From Phylloscopus collybita (lineage: Eukaryota > Chordata > Aves > Passeriformes > Phylloscopidae), in the NCBI GenBank assembly GCA_027886175.1, contig JAJNNQ010000100.1, positions 1 through 64,000 of the forward strand: a DNA stretch of 64,000 nucleotides. The letters are read 5' to 3'. The notes beneath the pieces are model-generated. The model saw only the letters and a list, made by a program, of their open reading frames with translations, was not told the DNA's origin and searched no databases. Both the position numbers and the translations under genes were made by a program. This document shows, piece by piece, positions 1-10,275 of this stretch (its first letter is position 1; each line of letters starts with the position of its first letter).

Positions 1-1749
1 ACCCTAACCCTAACCCTAACCCTAACCCTAACCCTAACCCTAACCCTAACCCTAACCCTAACCCTAACCCTAACCCTAACCCTAACCCTAACCCTAACCC
101 TAACCCCTAACCCTAACCCTAACCCTAACCCTAACCCTAACCCTAACCTAACCCTAACCCTAACCCTAACCCTAACCCTAACCCTAACCCTAACCCTAAC
201 CCTAACCCTAACCCTAACCCTAACCCTAACCCTAACCCTAACCTAACCCTAACCCTAACCCTAACCCTAACCCTAACCCTAACCCTAACCCTAACCCTAA
301 CCCTAACCCTAACCCTAACCCTAACCCTAACCCTAACCCTAACCCTAACCCTAACCCTAACCCTAACCCTAACCCTAACCCTAACCCTAACCCTAACCCT
401 AACCCTAACCCTAACCCTAACCCTAACCCTAACCCTAACCCTAACCCTAACCCTAACCCTAACCCTAACCCTAACCCTAACCCTAACCCTAACCCTAACC
501 CTAACCCTAACCCTAACCCTAACCCTAACCCTAACCCTAACCCTAACCCTAACCCTAACCCTAACCCTAACCCTAACCCTAACCCTAACCCTAACCCTAA
601 CCCTAACCCTAACCCTAACCCTAACCCTAACCCTAACCCTAACCCTAACCCTAACCCTAACCCTAACCCTAACCTAACCCTAACCCTAACCCTAACCCTA
701 ACCCTAACCCTAACCCTAACCCTAACCCTAACCCTAACCCTAACCCTAACCCTAACCCTAACCCTAACCCTAACCCTAACCCTAACCCTAACCCTAACCC
801 TACCCTAACCCTAACCCTAACCCTAACCCTAACCCTAACCCTAACCCTAACCCTAACCCTAACCCTAACCCTAACCCTAACCCTAACCCCTAACCCTAAC
901 CCTAACCCTAACCCTAACCCTAACCCTAACCCTAACCCTAACCCTAACCCTAACCCTAACCCTAACCCTAACCCTAACCCTAACCCTAACCCTAACCCTA
1001 ACCCTAACCCTAACCCTAACCCTAACCCTAACCCTAACCCTAACCCTAACCCTAACCCTAACCCTAACCCTAACCCTAACCCTAACCCTAACCCTAACCC
1101 TAACCCTAACCCTAACCCTAACCCTAACCCTAACCCTAACCCTAACCCTAACCCTAACCCTAACCCTAACCCTAACCCTAACCCTAACCCTAACCCTAAC
1201 CCTAACCCTAACCCTAACCCTAACCCTAACCCTAACCCTAACCCTAACCCTAACCCTAACCCTAACCCTAACCCTAACCCTAACCCTAACCCTAACCCTA
1301 ACCCTAACCCTAACCCTAACCCTAACCCTAACCCTAACCCTAACCCTAACCCTAACCCTAACCCTAACCCTAACCCTAACCCTAACCCTAACCCTAACCC
1401 TAACCCTAACCCTAACCCTAACCCTAACCCTAACCCTAACCCTAACCCTAACCCTAACCCTAACCCTAACCCTAACCCTAACCCTAACCCTAACCCTAAC
1501 CCTAACCCTAACCCTAACCCTAACCCTAACCCTAACCCTAACCCTAACCCTAACCCTAACCCTAACCCTAACCCTAACCCTAACCCTAACCCTAACCCTA
1601 ACCCTAACCCTAACCCTAACCCCTAACCCTAACCCTAACCCTAACCCTAACCCAACCCCCTAACCCTAACCCTAACCCTAACCCTACCCTAACCCTAACC
1701 CTAACCCTAACCCTAACCCTAACCCTAACCCTAACCCTAACCCTAACCC
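1..1749 (-). repeat. Terminal telomere array (CCCTAA)n
   Basis: Head-to-tail CCCTAA repeats begin at base 1 with only sporadic length variants, such as CCTAA or CCCCTAA units near 104, 147, 242 and 674. The C-rich strand running 5' to 3' from base 1 is the orientation expected at the left end of a chromosome, with TTAGGG on the minus strand pointing outward. This is the canonical vertebrate telomere repeat. Long valine-arginine or leucine-glycine frames on the minus strand here are translation artefacts. Confidence 0.98.
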
Positions 1750-2704
1750 TAACCCAACCCCTACCCCAACCCCAACCCACACCCAACCCACCCACCCCAA
1801 CCCACACCCTAACCCAACCCGAACCCACCCCACCACCCACCCAACCCAACCCAACCCTAACCCAAACCCACACCCACCCCCACCACCCCCAACCCAACCC
1901 AACCCCACCACCCTAACCCACCCCAACCCTAACCCACACCCCTAACCCTAACCCCAACCCACACCCAACCCAACCCTAACCCTAACCCCTAACCCCACCA
2001 CCCAAACCCTAACCCTAACCACCCTACCACCCTACCCCACCCAACCCCACCCAACCCTAACCCTAACCCTAACCCTAACCCTAACCCTACACCCTAACCC
2101 TAACCCTAACCCCACAACCCTAACCCCAACCCCAACCCTAACCCTAACCACCAACCCAACCCCTAACCCTAACCCTAACCCCTAACCCTAACCCTAACCC
2201 TAACCCAACCCTAACCCTAACCCTAACCCTAACCCCAACCCAACCCCACCCTAACCCTAACCCTAACCCAACCCAAACCCTAACCCTAACCCAACCCCAC
2301 CACCCTAACCCTAACCCAACCCTAACCCTACCCACCCCCAACCCTACCCTAACCCTAACCCTAACCCTAACCCAACCCTAACCCTAACCCTACCCCAACC
2401 CTAACCCAAACCCTAACCCTACCCCACCACCCTACCACCCAACCCTACCCAAACCCAACCCACACCCTAACCCTAACCCTAACCCTAACCCTAACCCTAA
2501 CCCAAACCCAACCCACCCCTACACCCTAACCCTACCCACCCCAAACCCAACCCCTAACCCCAACCCCACCCCAACCCTACCCTAACCCAACCCTAACCCC
2601 TAACCCAACCCTAACCCAACCCTACCCAACCCTAACCCAAACCCAACCCTAACCCTAACCCTAACCCTACAACCCTAACCCTAACCCAACCCTAACCCTA
2701 ACCC
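1750..2704 (-). repeat. Degenerate telomere-variant block
   Basis: CCCTAA units are mixed with CCCAA, CCCCAA, CCCACA and CCACC variants over nearly 1 kb, with short canonical runs between. The G-poor composition is kept, so this is a diverged telomeric tract rather than foreign DNA. It sits distal to another, much cleaner canonical block, which is the reverse of the usual gradient of decay. Real mutation and consensus error in a hard-to-assemble tract are both possible. Confidence 0.9.
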
Positions 2705-3822
2705 TACCCAACCCTAACCCTAACCCTAACCCTAACCCTAACCCTAACCCTAACCCTAACCCTAACCCTAACCCTAACCCTAACCCTAACCCTAACCCTA
2801 ACCCTAACCCTAACCCTAACCCTAACCCTAACCCTAACCCTAACCCTAACCCTAACCCTAACCCTAACCCTAACCCTAACCCTAACCCTAACCCTAACCC
2901 TAACCCTAACCCTAACCCTAACCCTAACCCTAACCCTAACCCTAACCCTAACCCTAACCCTAACCCTAACCCTAACCCTAACCCTAACCCTAACCCTAAC
3001 CCTAACCCTAACCCTAACCCTAACCCTAACCCTAACCCTAACCCTAACCCTAACCCTAACCCTAACCCTAACCCTAACCCTAACCCTAACCCTAACCCTA
3101 ACCCTAACCCTAACCCTAACCCTAACCCTAACCCTAACCCTAACCCTAACCCTAACCCTAACCCTAACCCTAACCCTAACCCTAACCCTAACCCTAACCC
3201 TAACCCTAACCCTAACCCTAACCCTAACCCTAACCCTAACCCTAACCCTAACCCTAACCCTAACCCTAACCCTAACCCTAACCCTAACCCTAACCCTAAC
3301 CCTAACCCTAACCCTAACCCTAACCCTAACCCTAACCCTAACCCTAACCCTAACCCTAACCCTAACCCTAACCCTAACCCTAACCCTAACCCTAACCCTA
3401 ACCCTAACCCTAACCCTAACCCTAACCCTAACCCTAACCCTAACCCTAACCCCTAACCCTAACCCTAACCCTAACCCTAACCCTAACCCTAACCCTAACC
3501 CTAACCCTAACCCTAACCCTAACCCTAACCCTAACCCTAACCCTAACCCTAACCCTAACCCTAACCCTAACCCTAACCCTAACCCTAACCCTAACCCTAA
3601 CCCTAACCCTAACCCTAACCCTAACCCTAACCCTAACCCTAACCCTAACCCTAACCCTAACCCTAACCCTAACCCTAACCCTAACCCTAACCCCAACCCC
3701 AACCCTAACCCTAACCCTAACCCTAACCCCAACCCCAACCCTAACCCTAACCCTAACCCTAACCCTAACCCTAACCCTAACCCTAACCCTAACCCTAACC
3801 CTAACCCTAACCCTAACCCTAA
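2705..3822 (-). repeat. Second canonical telomere block
   Basis: About 1 kb of almost perfect CCCTAA repeats follows the degenerate block. The only visible breaks are one CCCCTAA unit near 3,450 and CCCCAA units around 3,690-3,735. Its homogeneity proximal to degenerate DNA is unusual. Confidence 0.95.
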
Positions 3823-3980
3823 CCCTAAAACGTAACCCTAAAACGTAACCCTAAAACGTAACCCTAAAACGTAACCCTAAAACGTAACCCTAAAACGTAA
3901 CCCTAACCCTAAAACGTAACCCTAAAACGTAACCCTAAAACGTAACCCTAACCCTAACCCTAAAACGTAACCCTAACCCT
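3823..3980 (-). repeat. Variant telomere repeat with AAAACG inserts
   Basis: Units of the form CCCTAAAACGTAA (13 bp) recur about ten times, interspersed with plain CCCTAA. The CG step in each unit is absent from the canonical array. This is a proximal variant-repeat zone of the kind seen at many vertebrate telomere boundaries. Confidence 0.9.
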
Positions 3981-3987
3981 AGAACCG

Positions 3988-4015
3988 CCCCCATTGTAAC
4001 CCTAACCAATGGGGG
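3988..4015. repeat. Perfect 9-bp inverted repeat with telomeric loop
   Basis: CCCCCATTG at 3,988-3,996 is exactly complementary to CAATGGGGG at 4,007-4,015. The 10-nt loop contains one telomere unit (TAACCCTAAC). It lies exactly where the C-rich telomere gives way to G-rich unique sequence. Function is unknown. Confidence 0.85.
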
Positions 4016-4255
4016 TGGGGGGGTGGTGCTAGGGTTCTGGCCAATCAGGGCCTGGGGGGTGGTGCTAGGGTTCTGGCCAATGAGGGTTAGGGGGTGTGTT
4101 TGGGGAGGGGCTAGGGTTGGGGGGTGGTGCTAGGGGAGGGGTCAATTAGGGGTAGGGGGTGTGTTTTGGGAGGGGGTGTGCTTGGGGGCGGTGCTGGGGG
4201 ACTGGCTAATTAGGGCAGGGGGCGTGGTGTTCTGCATACTAAGTAGGGGGTGTGT
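4011..4255 (+). other. G-rich telomere-adjacent block with CCAAT motifs
   Basis: The plus strand turns strongly G-rich, with many runs of three to seven G. A unit beginning GGTGGTGCTAGGGTTCTGG occurs at about 4,022 and 4,058 (36-bp spacing), with a partial third copy near 4,123. CCAAT occurs near 4,006, 4,040 and 4,077. Such a G-run-rich segment could form quadruplexes and could serve as a regulatory zone for telomeric transcription, but nothing here proves activity. Confidence 0.6.
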
Positions 4256-4366
4256 ATAGGGGGTATATATTTAGTGTATATAGGGTGTATATATGTGTAC
4301 TATATAGTATATATACTGTATATATTTTTATTCTTTTTATATATACTATATATACTATATATAAAG
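4256..4366. repeat. TA-rich tract
   Basis: This is a run of TATATA-type sequence with short interruptions. It separates the G-rich telomere junction from the inverted repeat and purine-rich satellites. No gene is visible. Confidence 0.85.
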
Positions 4367-4372
4367 TCCGGT

Positions 4373-4480
4373 GCAGCAGTAGGGGTTTTCAGGCGACCGG
4401 GGAGTAGATATTTTTATTTAAATTGTTAAAGTTTTTTTTTAATATTTACTCCCCGGTCGCCTGAAAAGCCCTACTGCTGC
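4373..4480. repeat. Long inverted repeat, 40-bp arms
   Basis: The arm at 4,373-4,412 is complementary to 4,441-4,480 with two mismatches by eye. The spacer is 28 bp and AT-rich. The arm core contains CAGGCGACCGGGGAGTA, which is GC-rich and unlike the AT-rich or purine-rich sequence on either side. It sits exactly between the telomere-proximal block and the satellite belt. It could form a strong hairpin or cruciform. No coding content. Confidence 0.92.
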
Positions 4481-4486
4481 TTTAAA

Positions 4487-4799
4487 GTTAGAAATAGAAA
4501 TAGAGAGAAAAAGAAGAAAGAGGAAGAGAAATAAAGTTAGAGTGAAAGAGAGACAAAGAGAAGTAAAGACAAAGAGAAATAGAGACAAAGAGAAGTGAAA
4601 GAGAGACAGAGAGAAGTAGAGACAAAGAGAAGTGAAAGAGAGACAGAGAGAAGTAGAGACAAAGAGAAGTGAAAGAGAGACAGAGAGAAGTAGAGACAAA
4701 GAGAAGTGAAAGAGAGACAGAGAGAAGTAGAGACAAAGAGAAGTGAAAGAGAGACAGAGAGAAGTAGAGACAAAGAGAAGTGAAGTAGAGACAGAGAGA
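4487..4799 (+). repeat. 37-bp purine-rich tandem repeat
   Basis: GA-rich units with a period of about 37 bp contain GAAGTGAAAGAGAGACAGAG; successive copies start near 4,592, 4,629 and 4,666. The plus strand is almost all purine. Minus-strand frames rich in Leu, Ser, Phe and Tyr are repeat artefacts. Confidence 0.9.
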
Positions 4800-5394
4800 A
4801 GTAGAGTGAAATAGAGTGAAGTAGAGACAGAGAGAAGTAGAGTGAAATAGAGAGAAGTAGAGACAGAGAGAAGTAGAGTGAAATAGAGAGAAGTAGAGAC
4901 AGAGAGAAGTAGAGTGAAATAGAGAGAAGTAGAGACAGAGAGAAGTAGAGTGAAATAGAGAGAAGTAGAGACAGAGAGAAGTAGAGTGAAATAGAGAGAA
5001 GTAGAGACAGAGAGAAGTAGAGTGAAATAGAGAGAAGTAGAGACAGAGAGAAGTAGAGTGAAATAGAGAGAAGTAGAGACAGAGAGAAGTAGAGTGAAAT
5101 AGAGAGAAGTAGAGACAGAGAGAAGTAGAGTGAAATAGAGAGAAGTAGAGACAGAGAGAAGTAGAGTGAAATAGAGAGAAGTAGAGACAGAGAGAAGTAG
5201 AGTGAAATAGAGAGAAGTAGAGACAGAGAGAAGTAGAGTGAAATAGAGAGAAGTAGAGACAGAGAGAAGTAGAGTGAAATAGAGAGAAGTAGAGACAGAG
5301 AGAAGTAGAGTGAAATAGAGAGAAGTAGAGACAGAGAGAAGTAGAGTGAAATAGAGAGAAGTAGAGACAGAGAGAAGTAGAGTGAAATAGAGAG
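4800..5394 (+). repeat. 36-bp purine-rich tandem repeat
   Basis: About 16 copies of a 36-bp unit containing GAAGTAGAGACAGAGAGAAG are nearly identical. Because 36 is a multiple of three, long open frames appear on the minus strand (4,439-5,416) with a 12-residue period. I do not regard them as genes. It evidently derives from the 37-bp array to its left. Confidence 0.95.
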
Positions 5395-6640
5395 AAAGAC
5401 AGTCAAAGACAGTCAAAGACAGTCAAAGACAGTCAAAGACAGTCAAAGACAGTCAAAGACAGTCAAAGACAGTCAAAGACAGTCAAAGACAGTCAAAGAC
5501 AGTCAAAGACAGTCAAAGACAGTCAAAGACAGTCAAAGACAGTCAAAGACAGTCAAAGACAGTCAAAGACAGTCAAAGACAGTCAAAGACAGTCAAAGAC
5601 AGTCAAAGACAGTCAAAGACAGTCAAAGACAGTCAAAGACAGTCAAAGACAGTCAAAGACAGTCAAAGACAGTCAAAGACAGTCAAAGACAGTCAAAGAC
5701 AGTCAAAGACAGTCAAAGACAGTCAAAGACAGTCAAAGACAGTCAAAGACAGTCAAAGACAGTCAAAGACAGTCAAAGACAGTCAAAGACAGTCAAAGAC
5801 AGTCAAAGACAGTCAAAGACAGTCAAAGACAGTCAAAGACAGTCAAAGACAGTCAAAGACAGTCAAAGACAGTCAAAGACAGTCAAAGACAGTCAAAGAC
5901 AGTCAAAGACAGTCAAAGACAGTCAAAGACAGTCAAAGACAGTCAAAGACAGTCAAAGACAGTCAAAGACAGTCAAAGACAGTCAAAGACAGTCAAAGAC
6001 AGTCAAAGACAGTCAAAGACAGTCAAAGACAGTCAAAGACAGTCAAAGACAGTCAAAGACAGTCAAAGACAGTCAAAGACAGTCAAAGACAGTCAAAGAC
6101 AGTCAAAGACAGTCAAAGACAGTCAAAGACAGTCAAAGACAGTCAAAGACAGTCAAAGACAGTCAAAGACAGTCAAAGACAGTCAAAGACAGTCAAAGAC
6201 AGTCAAAGACAGTCAAAGACAGTCAAAGACAGTCAAAGACAGTCAAAGACAGTCAAAGACAGTCAAAGACAGTCAAAGACAGTCAAAGACAGTCAAAGAC
6301 AGTCAAAGACAGTCAAAGACAGTCAAAGACAGTCAAAGACAGTCAAAGACAGTCAAAGACAGTCAAAGACAGTCAAAGACAGTCAAAGACAGTCAAAGAC
6401 AGTCAAAGACAGTCAAAGACAGTCAAAGACAGTCAAAGACAGTCAAAGACAGTCAAAGACAGTCAAAGACAGTCAAAGACAGTCAAAGACAGTCAAAGAC
6501 AGTCAAAGACAGTCAAAGACAGTCAAAGACAGTCAAAGACAGTCAAAGACAGTCAAAGACAGTCAAAGACAGTCAAAGACAGTCAAAGACAGTCAAAGAC
6601 AGTCAAAGACAGTCAAAGACAGTCAAAGACAGTCAAAGAC
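5395..6640 (+). repeat. 10-bp satellite (AAAGACAGTC)n
   Basis: About 124 consecutive copies of AAAGACAGTC plus a terminal AAAGAC show no variant that I can see. The homogeneity implies very recent expansion or strong homogenisation. The unit length is close to one DNA helical turn, so the AAA steps lie on one face of the helix. Confidence 0.98.
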
Positions 6641-7060
6641 AAATAGAGAGAACTAGAATGAAAGAGAAATACAGAGAAATAGAGTTAGAGTGAAAGGGAA
6701 ATAAAGAGCAATACAGTTAGAGTGAAAGGGAAATGAAGAGAAATACAGTGAAAAGAAATACAGTGAAATGGAGTGATAAACAAATAGACAGAAATAGAGT
6801 GAAATTGACAGATTTAGAGTGAAATACACAGGAGACTGAGAGTGAAACAGACAAACTTACCTGAAACAGAGTGAAATAGACATAAGCTTAGAAGGAGAGA
6901 GACATACCTAGAAACAGCCAGAAACAGAACCACAGAGTTAGACATAGAGACAGACAGAAATAAAGTAAGAGAGAGAAAAGGAGAGTGAGGAAAAGACTAA
7001 GAAGTAAAGTGAGAGGGAAAGCAAGAAAGAGAGTGAATAAAAATAACTCGACACCAAATA
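6641..7060 (+). repeat. Degenerate GA-rich flank of the satellites
   Basis: Purine-rich sequence with imperfect short repeats such as AGAGTGAAA and GAAATAGAG fades into ordinary sequence. It looks like decayed satellite of the preceding families. No gene is visible. Confidence 0.8.
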
Positions 7061-7362
7061 AAGACAGGAGCCAATGGGGGCGGGGGAGAGGGGTGTATCT
7101 TTATTAAGGTGATTAGGGGATCAATTTTTATTGAATGAAAATTTTTATTTACACATCAGCAATATACATGGAAACAAAGTACACAAATGCAATTGCAAAT
7201 GCAACCTATATATATACACTGATACAACTCCAACTACCATATAGAGCAATACATGGAAATTCCGCATTAAATGCAAATACAGAACAATACAAGCCAGACA
7301 CATATTGACACAACAGAACCATTTTTCTACTTCTGAAGTGTTCATTACAACTTGTTTTATTC
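7061..7362 (-). other. AT-rich segment resembling a minus-strand 3' end
   Basis: Several TTTATT motifs at 7,090-7,150 read as AATAAA-type polyadenylation signals on the minus strand. Immediately upstream on that strand is an open stretch to about 7,423. All candidate exons further right also lie on the minus strand, so this could be the 3' end of a subtelomeric transcript. I recognise no protein, and chance is a fair alternative. Confidence 0.25.
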
Positions 7363-8825
7363 TTACAAGAAACCCAAAAAACAGCAGCACACACAAAACA
7401 TAGCAGTCATCCACAACACACACCTCCGTCAGCTAACACACAAACTCACCTTCCCTCTGATCTCAACCGCCCTGCTAACCCCCAGCCATCGGCACGCACT
7501 CGCAGCGGTCCTCGGGAACGGGGTTCCCGGGAGCCTCAAAAAAAATCGTCCTGCCTGACGAAAACCCCGGTCCCAAGACGGTCCGCACCCAAACTTTGGC
7601 GATGAACGTCGCCTCGCAGACCGGCCGGGACCGAGGAAAAAAAAACCCAGCCGGGGGGAAAAAAAAAAAAACCCCCCGGCTGGGGATTTTTTATTCTAAG
7701 TTTAAAAATTAGTTGAAAAACCTGAAAGGTAAAAGGCATACACACAGGGTTAGCAACAGTCAACACACACACTTCCTTAAGCTTACACACAAACCCACCC
7801 ACACTCGCATCTCAACCACCCTGCTAACCCCCAGCCGTCAGCACGCATTCGCGGCGCTCCTCGGGAACGGGGTTCCCGGGAGCCTAAAAAAAAATCATCC
7901 TGCCTGACGAAAACCCCGGTCCCAAGACGGTCCGCACCCAAACTTTGGCGATGAACGTCGCCTCGCAGACCGGCCGGGACCGAGGAAAAAAAAACCCAGC
8001 CGGGGGGAAAAAAAAAAAAAACCCCCCGGCTGGGGATTTTTTATTCTAAGTTTAAAAATGAGTTGAAAAACCTGAAAGGCAAAAGGCATACACACAGGGT
8101 TAGCAACAGTCAACACACACACTTCCTTAAGCTTACACACAAACCCACCCACACTCGCATCTCAACCACCCTGCTAACCCCCAGCCGTCAGCACGCATTC
8201 GCAGCGGTCCTCGGGAACGGGGTTCCCGGGAGCCTCAAAAAAAATCGTCCTGCCTGACGAAAACCCCGGTCCCAAGACGGTCCGCACCCAAACTTTGGCG
8301 ATGAACGTCGCCTCGCAGACCGGCCGGGACCGAGGAAAAAAAAACCCAGCCGGGGGGAAAAAAAAAAAACCCCCCGGCTGGGGATTTTTTATTCTAAGTT
8401 TAAAAATTAGTTGAAAAACCTGAAAGGCAAAAGGCATACACACAGGGTTAGCAACAGTCAACACACACACTTCCTTAAGCTTACACTCAAACCCACCCAC
8501 ACTCGCATCTCAACCACCCTGCTAACCCCCAGCCGTCGGCACGCATTCGCGGCGCTCCTCGGGAACGGGGTTCCCGGGAGCCTCAAAAAAAAAGTCCTGC
8601 CTGACAAAAACCCCGGTCCCAAGACGGTCCGCACCCAAACTTTGGCGATGAACGTCGCCTCGCAGACCGGCCGGGACCGAGGAAAAAAAAACCCAGCCGG
8701 GGGGAAAAAAAAAAAAAACCCCCGGCTGGGGATTTTTTATTCTAAGTTTAAAAATGAGTTGAAAAACCTGAAAGGCAAAAGACATACACACAGGGTTAGC
8801 ACCAGTCAGCGCACACACACACACA
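7363..8825 (+). repeat. About 349-bp tandem repeat, four copies plus a partial
   Basis: Copies start at 7,711, 8,061, 8,409 and 8,757 (partial), with periods of 350, 348 and 348 bp. A more diverged copy lies to the left from about 7,363. Each full unit has an AC-rich half, a GC-rich stretch with GGGAACGGGGTTCCC, and an A-run flanked hairpin. Open frames on both strands repeat with the unit and differ mainly in A-run length, so I do not call genes. Confidence 0.95.
7646..7684. repeat. Hairpin within the 349-bp unit (first copy)
   Basis: CCCAGCCGGGGGG (7,646-7,658) and CCCCCCGGCTGGG (7,672-7,684) are perfectly complementary around a loop of 13 A. An A-run before the left arm and a T-run after the right arm could extend the stem past a small bulge. 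The same structure recurs at 7,995-8,034, 8,345-8,382 and 8,692-8,730, with variable A-loop length and one C fewer in the last copy. Confidence 0.9.
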
Positions 8826-9065
8826 CAAGCAGACACAGGCAGACTGAAACTGTCAGACAGACAGAGTCACACTCTTCAGCTTACATGGTAGATTCTGGGA
8901 CAATAGGTAGCATCAGCAACCACAGAGACACTAATCTTCCTCCGGCACCTGCAACACAAGAAGAGGTGATCAGCAAGGGATTATCTGACAGCTAGGCATG
9001 ATCCACACTCTAGGCCCATCACATTTCTGCCCAAAACTACACAGAAAAAGGAATAACTGTAAAGT
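8826..9065. other. Unassigned spacer
   Basis: A short CA-rich start is followed by unremarkable sequence between two tandem arrays. A plus-strand frame continues from the 349-bp repeat into it but resembles no family I know. Confidence 0.4.
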
Positions 9066-9890
9066 TTGACAACTGTTCTAGCTAACTGTGACTACATGCT
9101 AAGGCAGCCTAGTGACAGTACAATACAGCCACAGTACACTACAAGGCAGCATAGTGACAGTACAATACAAGGCAGCATACTGAAAGTACAATACAGTCAC
9201 AGTACAAGGCAGCATCGTGAAAGTACAATACAGTCACAGTACAAGGCGGCATAGTCACAGTACAATACAGTCACAGTACAATACAAGGCAGTACAGTCAC
9301 AGTACAATACAAGGCGGCATAGTCACAGTACAGTCACAGTACAATACAAGGCGGCATAGTCACAGTACAATACAGTCACAGTACAATACAAGGCGGCATA
9401 GTCACAGTACAATACAAGGCGGCATAGTCACAGTACAGTCACAGTACAATACAAGGCAGTACAGTCACAGTACAATACAGTCACAGTACAATACAAGGCG
9501 GCATAGTCACAGTACAATACAAGGCGGCATAGTCACAGTACAGTCACAGTACAATACAAGGCAGTACAGTCACAGTACAATACAAGGCAGTACAGTCACA
9601 GTACAATACAAGGCGGCATAGTCACAGTACAGTCACAGTACAATACAAGGCAGCACAGGCACAGTACAGTACAAGGCAGTACAGTCACAGTACAATACAA
9701 GGCGGCATAGTCACAGTACAGTCACAGTACAATACAAGGCGGCACAGGCACAGTACAGTACAGTCACAGTACAATACAAGGCGGCATAGTCACAGTACAG
9801 TCACAGTACAATACAAGGCGGCACAGGCACAGTACAGTACAGTCACAGTACAATACAAGGCGGCATAGTCACAGTACAGTCACAGTACAA
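9066..9890 (+). repeat. CAGTACAATACAAGGC minisatellite
   Basis: Compound short repeats are built from CACAGTACAATACAAGG and GGCGGCATAGTCACAGTA, mostly 26-bp steps with 13-bp part-units, in variable order. The plus-strand frame of 134 codons is an artefact of the period. Confidence 0.93.
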
Positions 9891-10275
9891 TACAAGGCGG
9901 CACAGGCACAGTACAATACAGTCACAACACAATGTAAGGCGGCACAGGCACCCACAATGTAAGGCGGCACAGGCACAGTACAGTACAGTCACAGTACAAT
10001 GTAAGGCGGCACAGGCACCCACAATGTAAGGCGGCACAGGCACAGTACAATACAGTCACAACACAATGTAAGGCGGCACAGGCACCCACAATGTAAGGCG
10101 GCACAGGCACAGTACAATACAGTCACAGTACAATGTAAGGCGGCACAGGCACCCACAATGTAAGGCGGCACAGGCACAGTACAATACAGTCACAACACAA
10201 TGTAAGGCAGCACAGGCACCCACAATGTAAGGCGGCACAGGCACCCACAATGTAAGGCGGCACAGGCACAGTACA
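9891..10275 (+). repeat. 67-bp higher-order repeat
   Basis: A 67-bp unit combines two GTAAGGCGGCACAGGCAC blocks with one ACAGTACAATACAGTCAC block, repeated about five times and evolved from the adjacent short minisatellite. Minus-strand frames starting every 67 bp (9,843, 9,922, 9,989 and so on) are its shadows. Confidence 0.93.

Noticed and set aside
2704..3738. 344-codon minus-strand frame of Leu-Gly and Val-Arg dipeptides
   Set aside because: It is a direct translation of TTAGGG repeats, with no start context or domain.
4439..5416. 325-codon and 289-codon minus-strand frames with a 12-residue period
   Set aside because: They follow from the 36-bp satellite being a multiple of three, and several frames are open at once.
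5395..6640. CRISPR-like regular repeat
   Set aside because: The repeat is 10 bp, contiguous, without spacers, in a vertebrate chromosome.
7536..8836. Repeated frames of 85-108 codons on the minus strand and 194 codons on the plus strand
   Set aside because: They recur with the 349-bp unit, pass through homopolymer runs of varying length, and are open on both strands.
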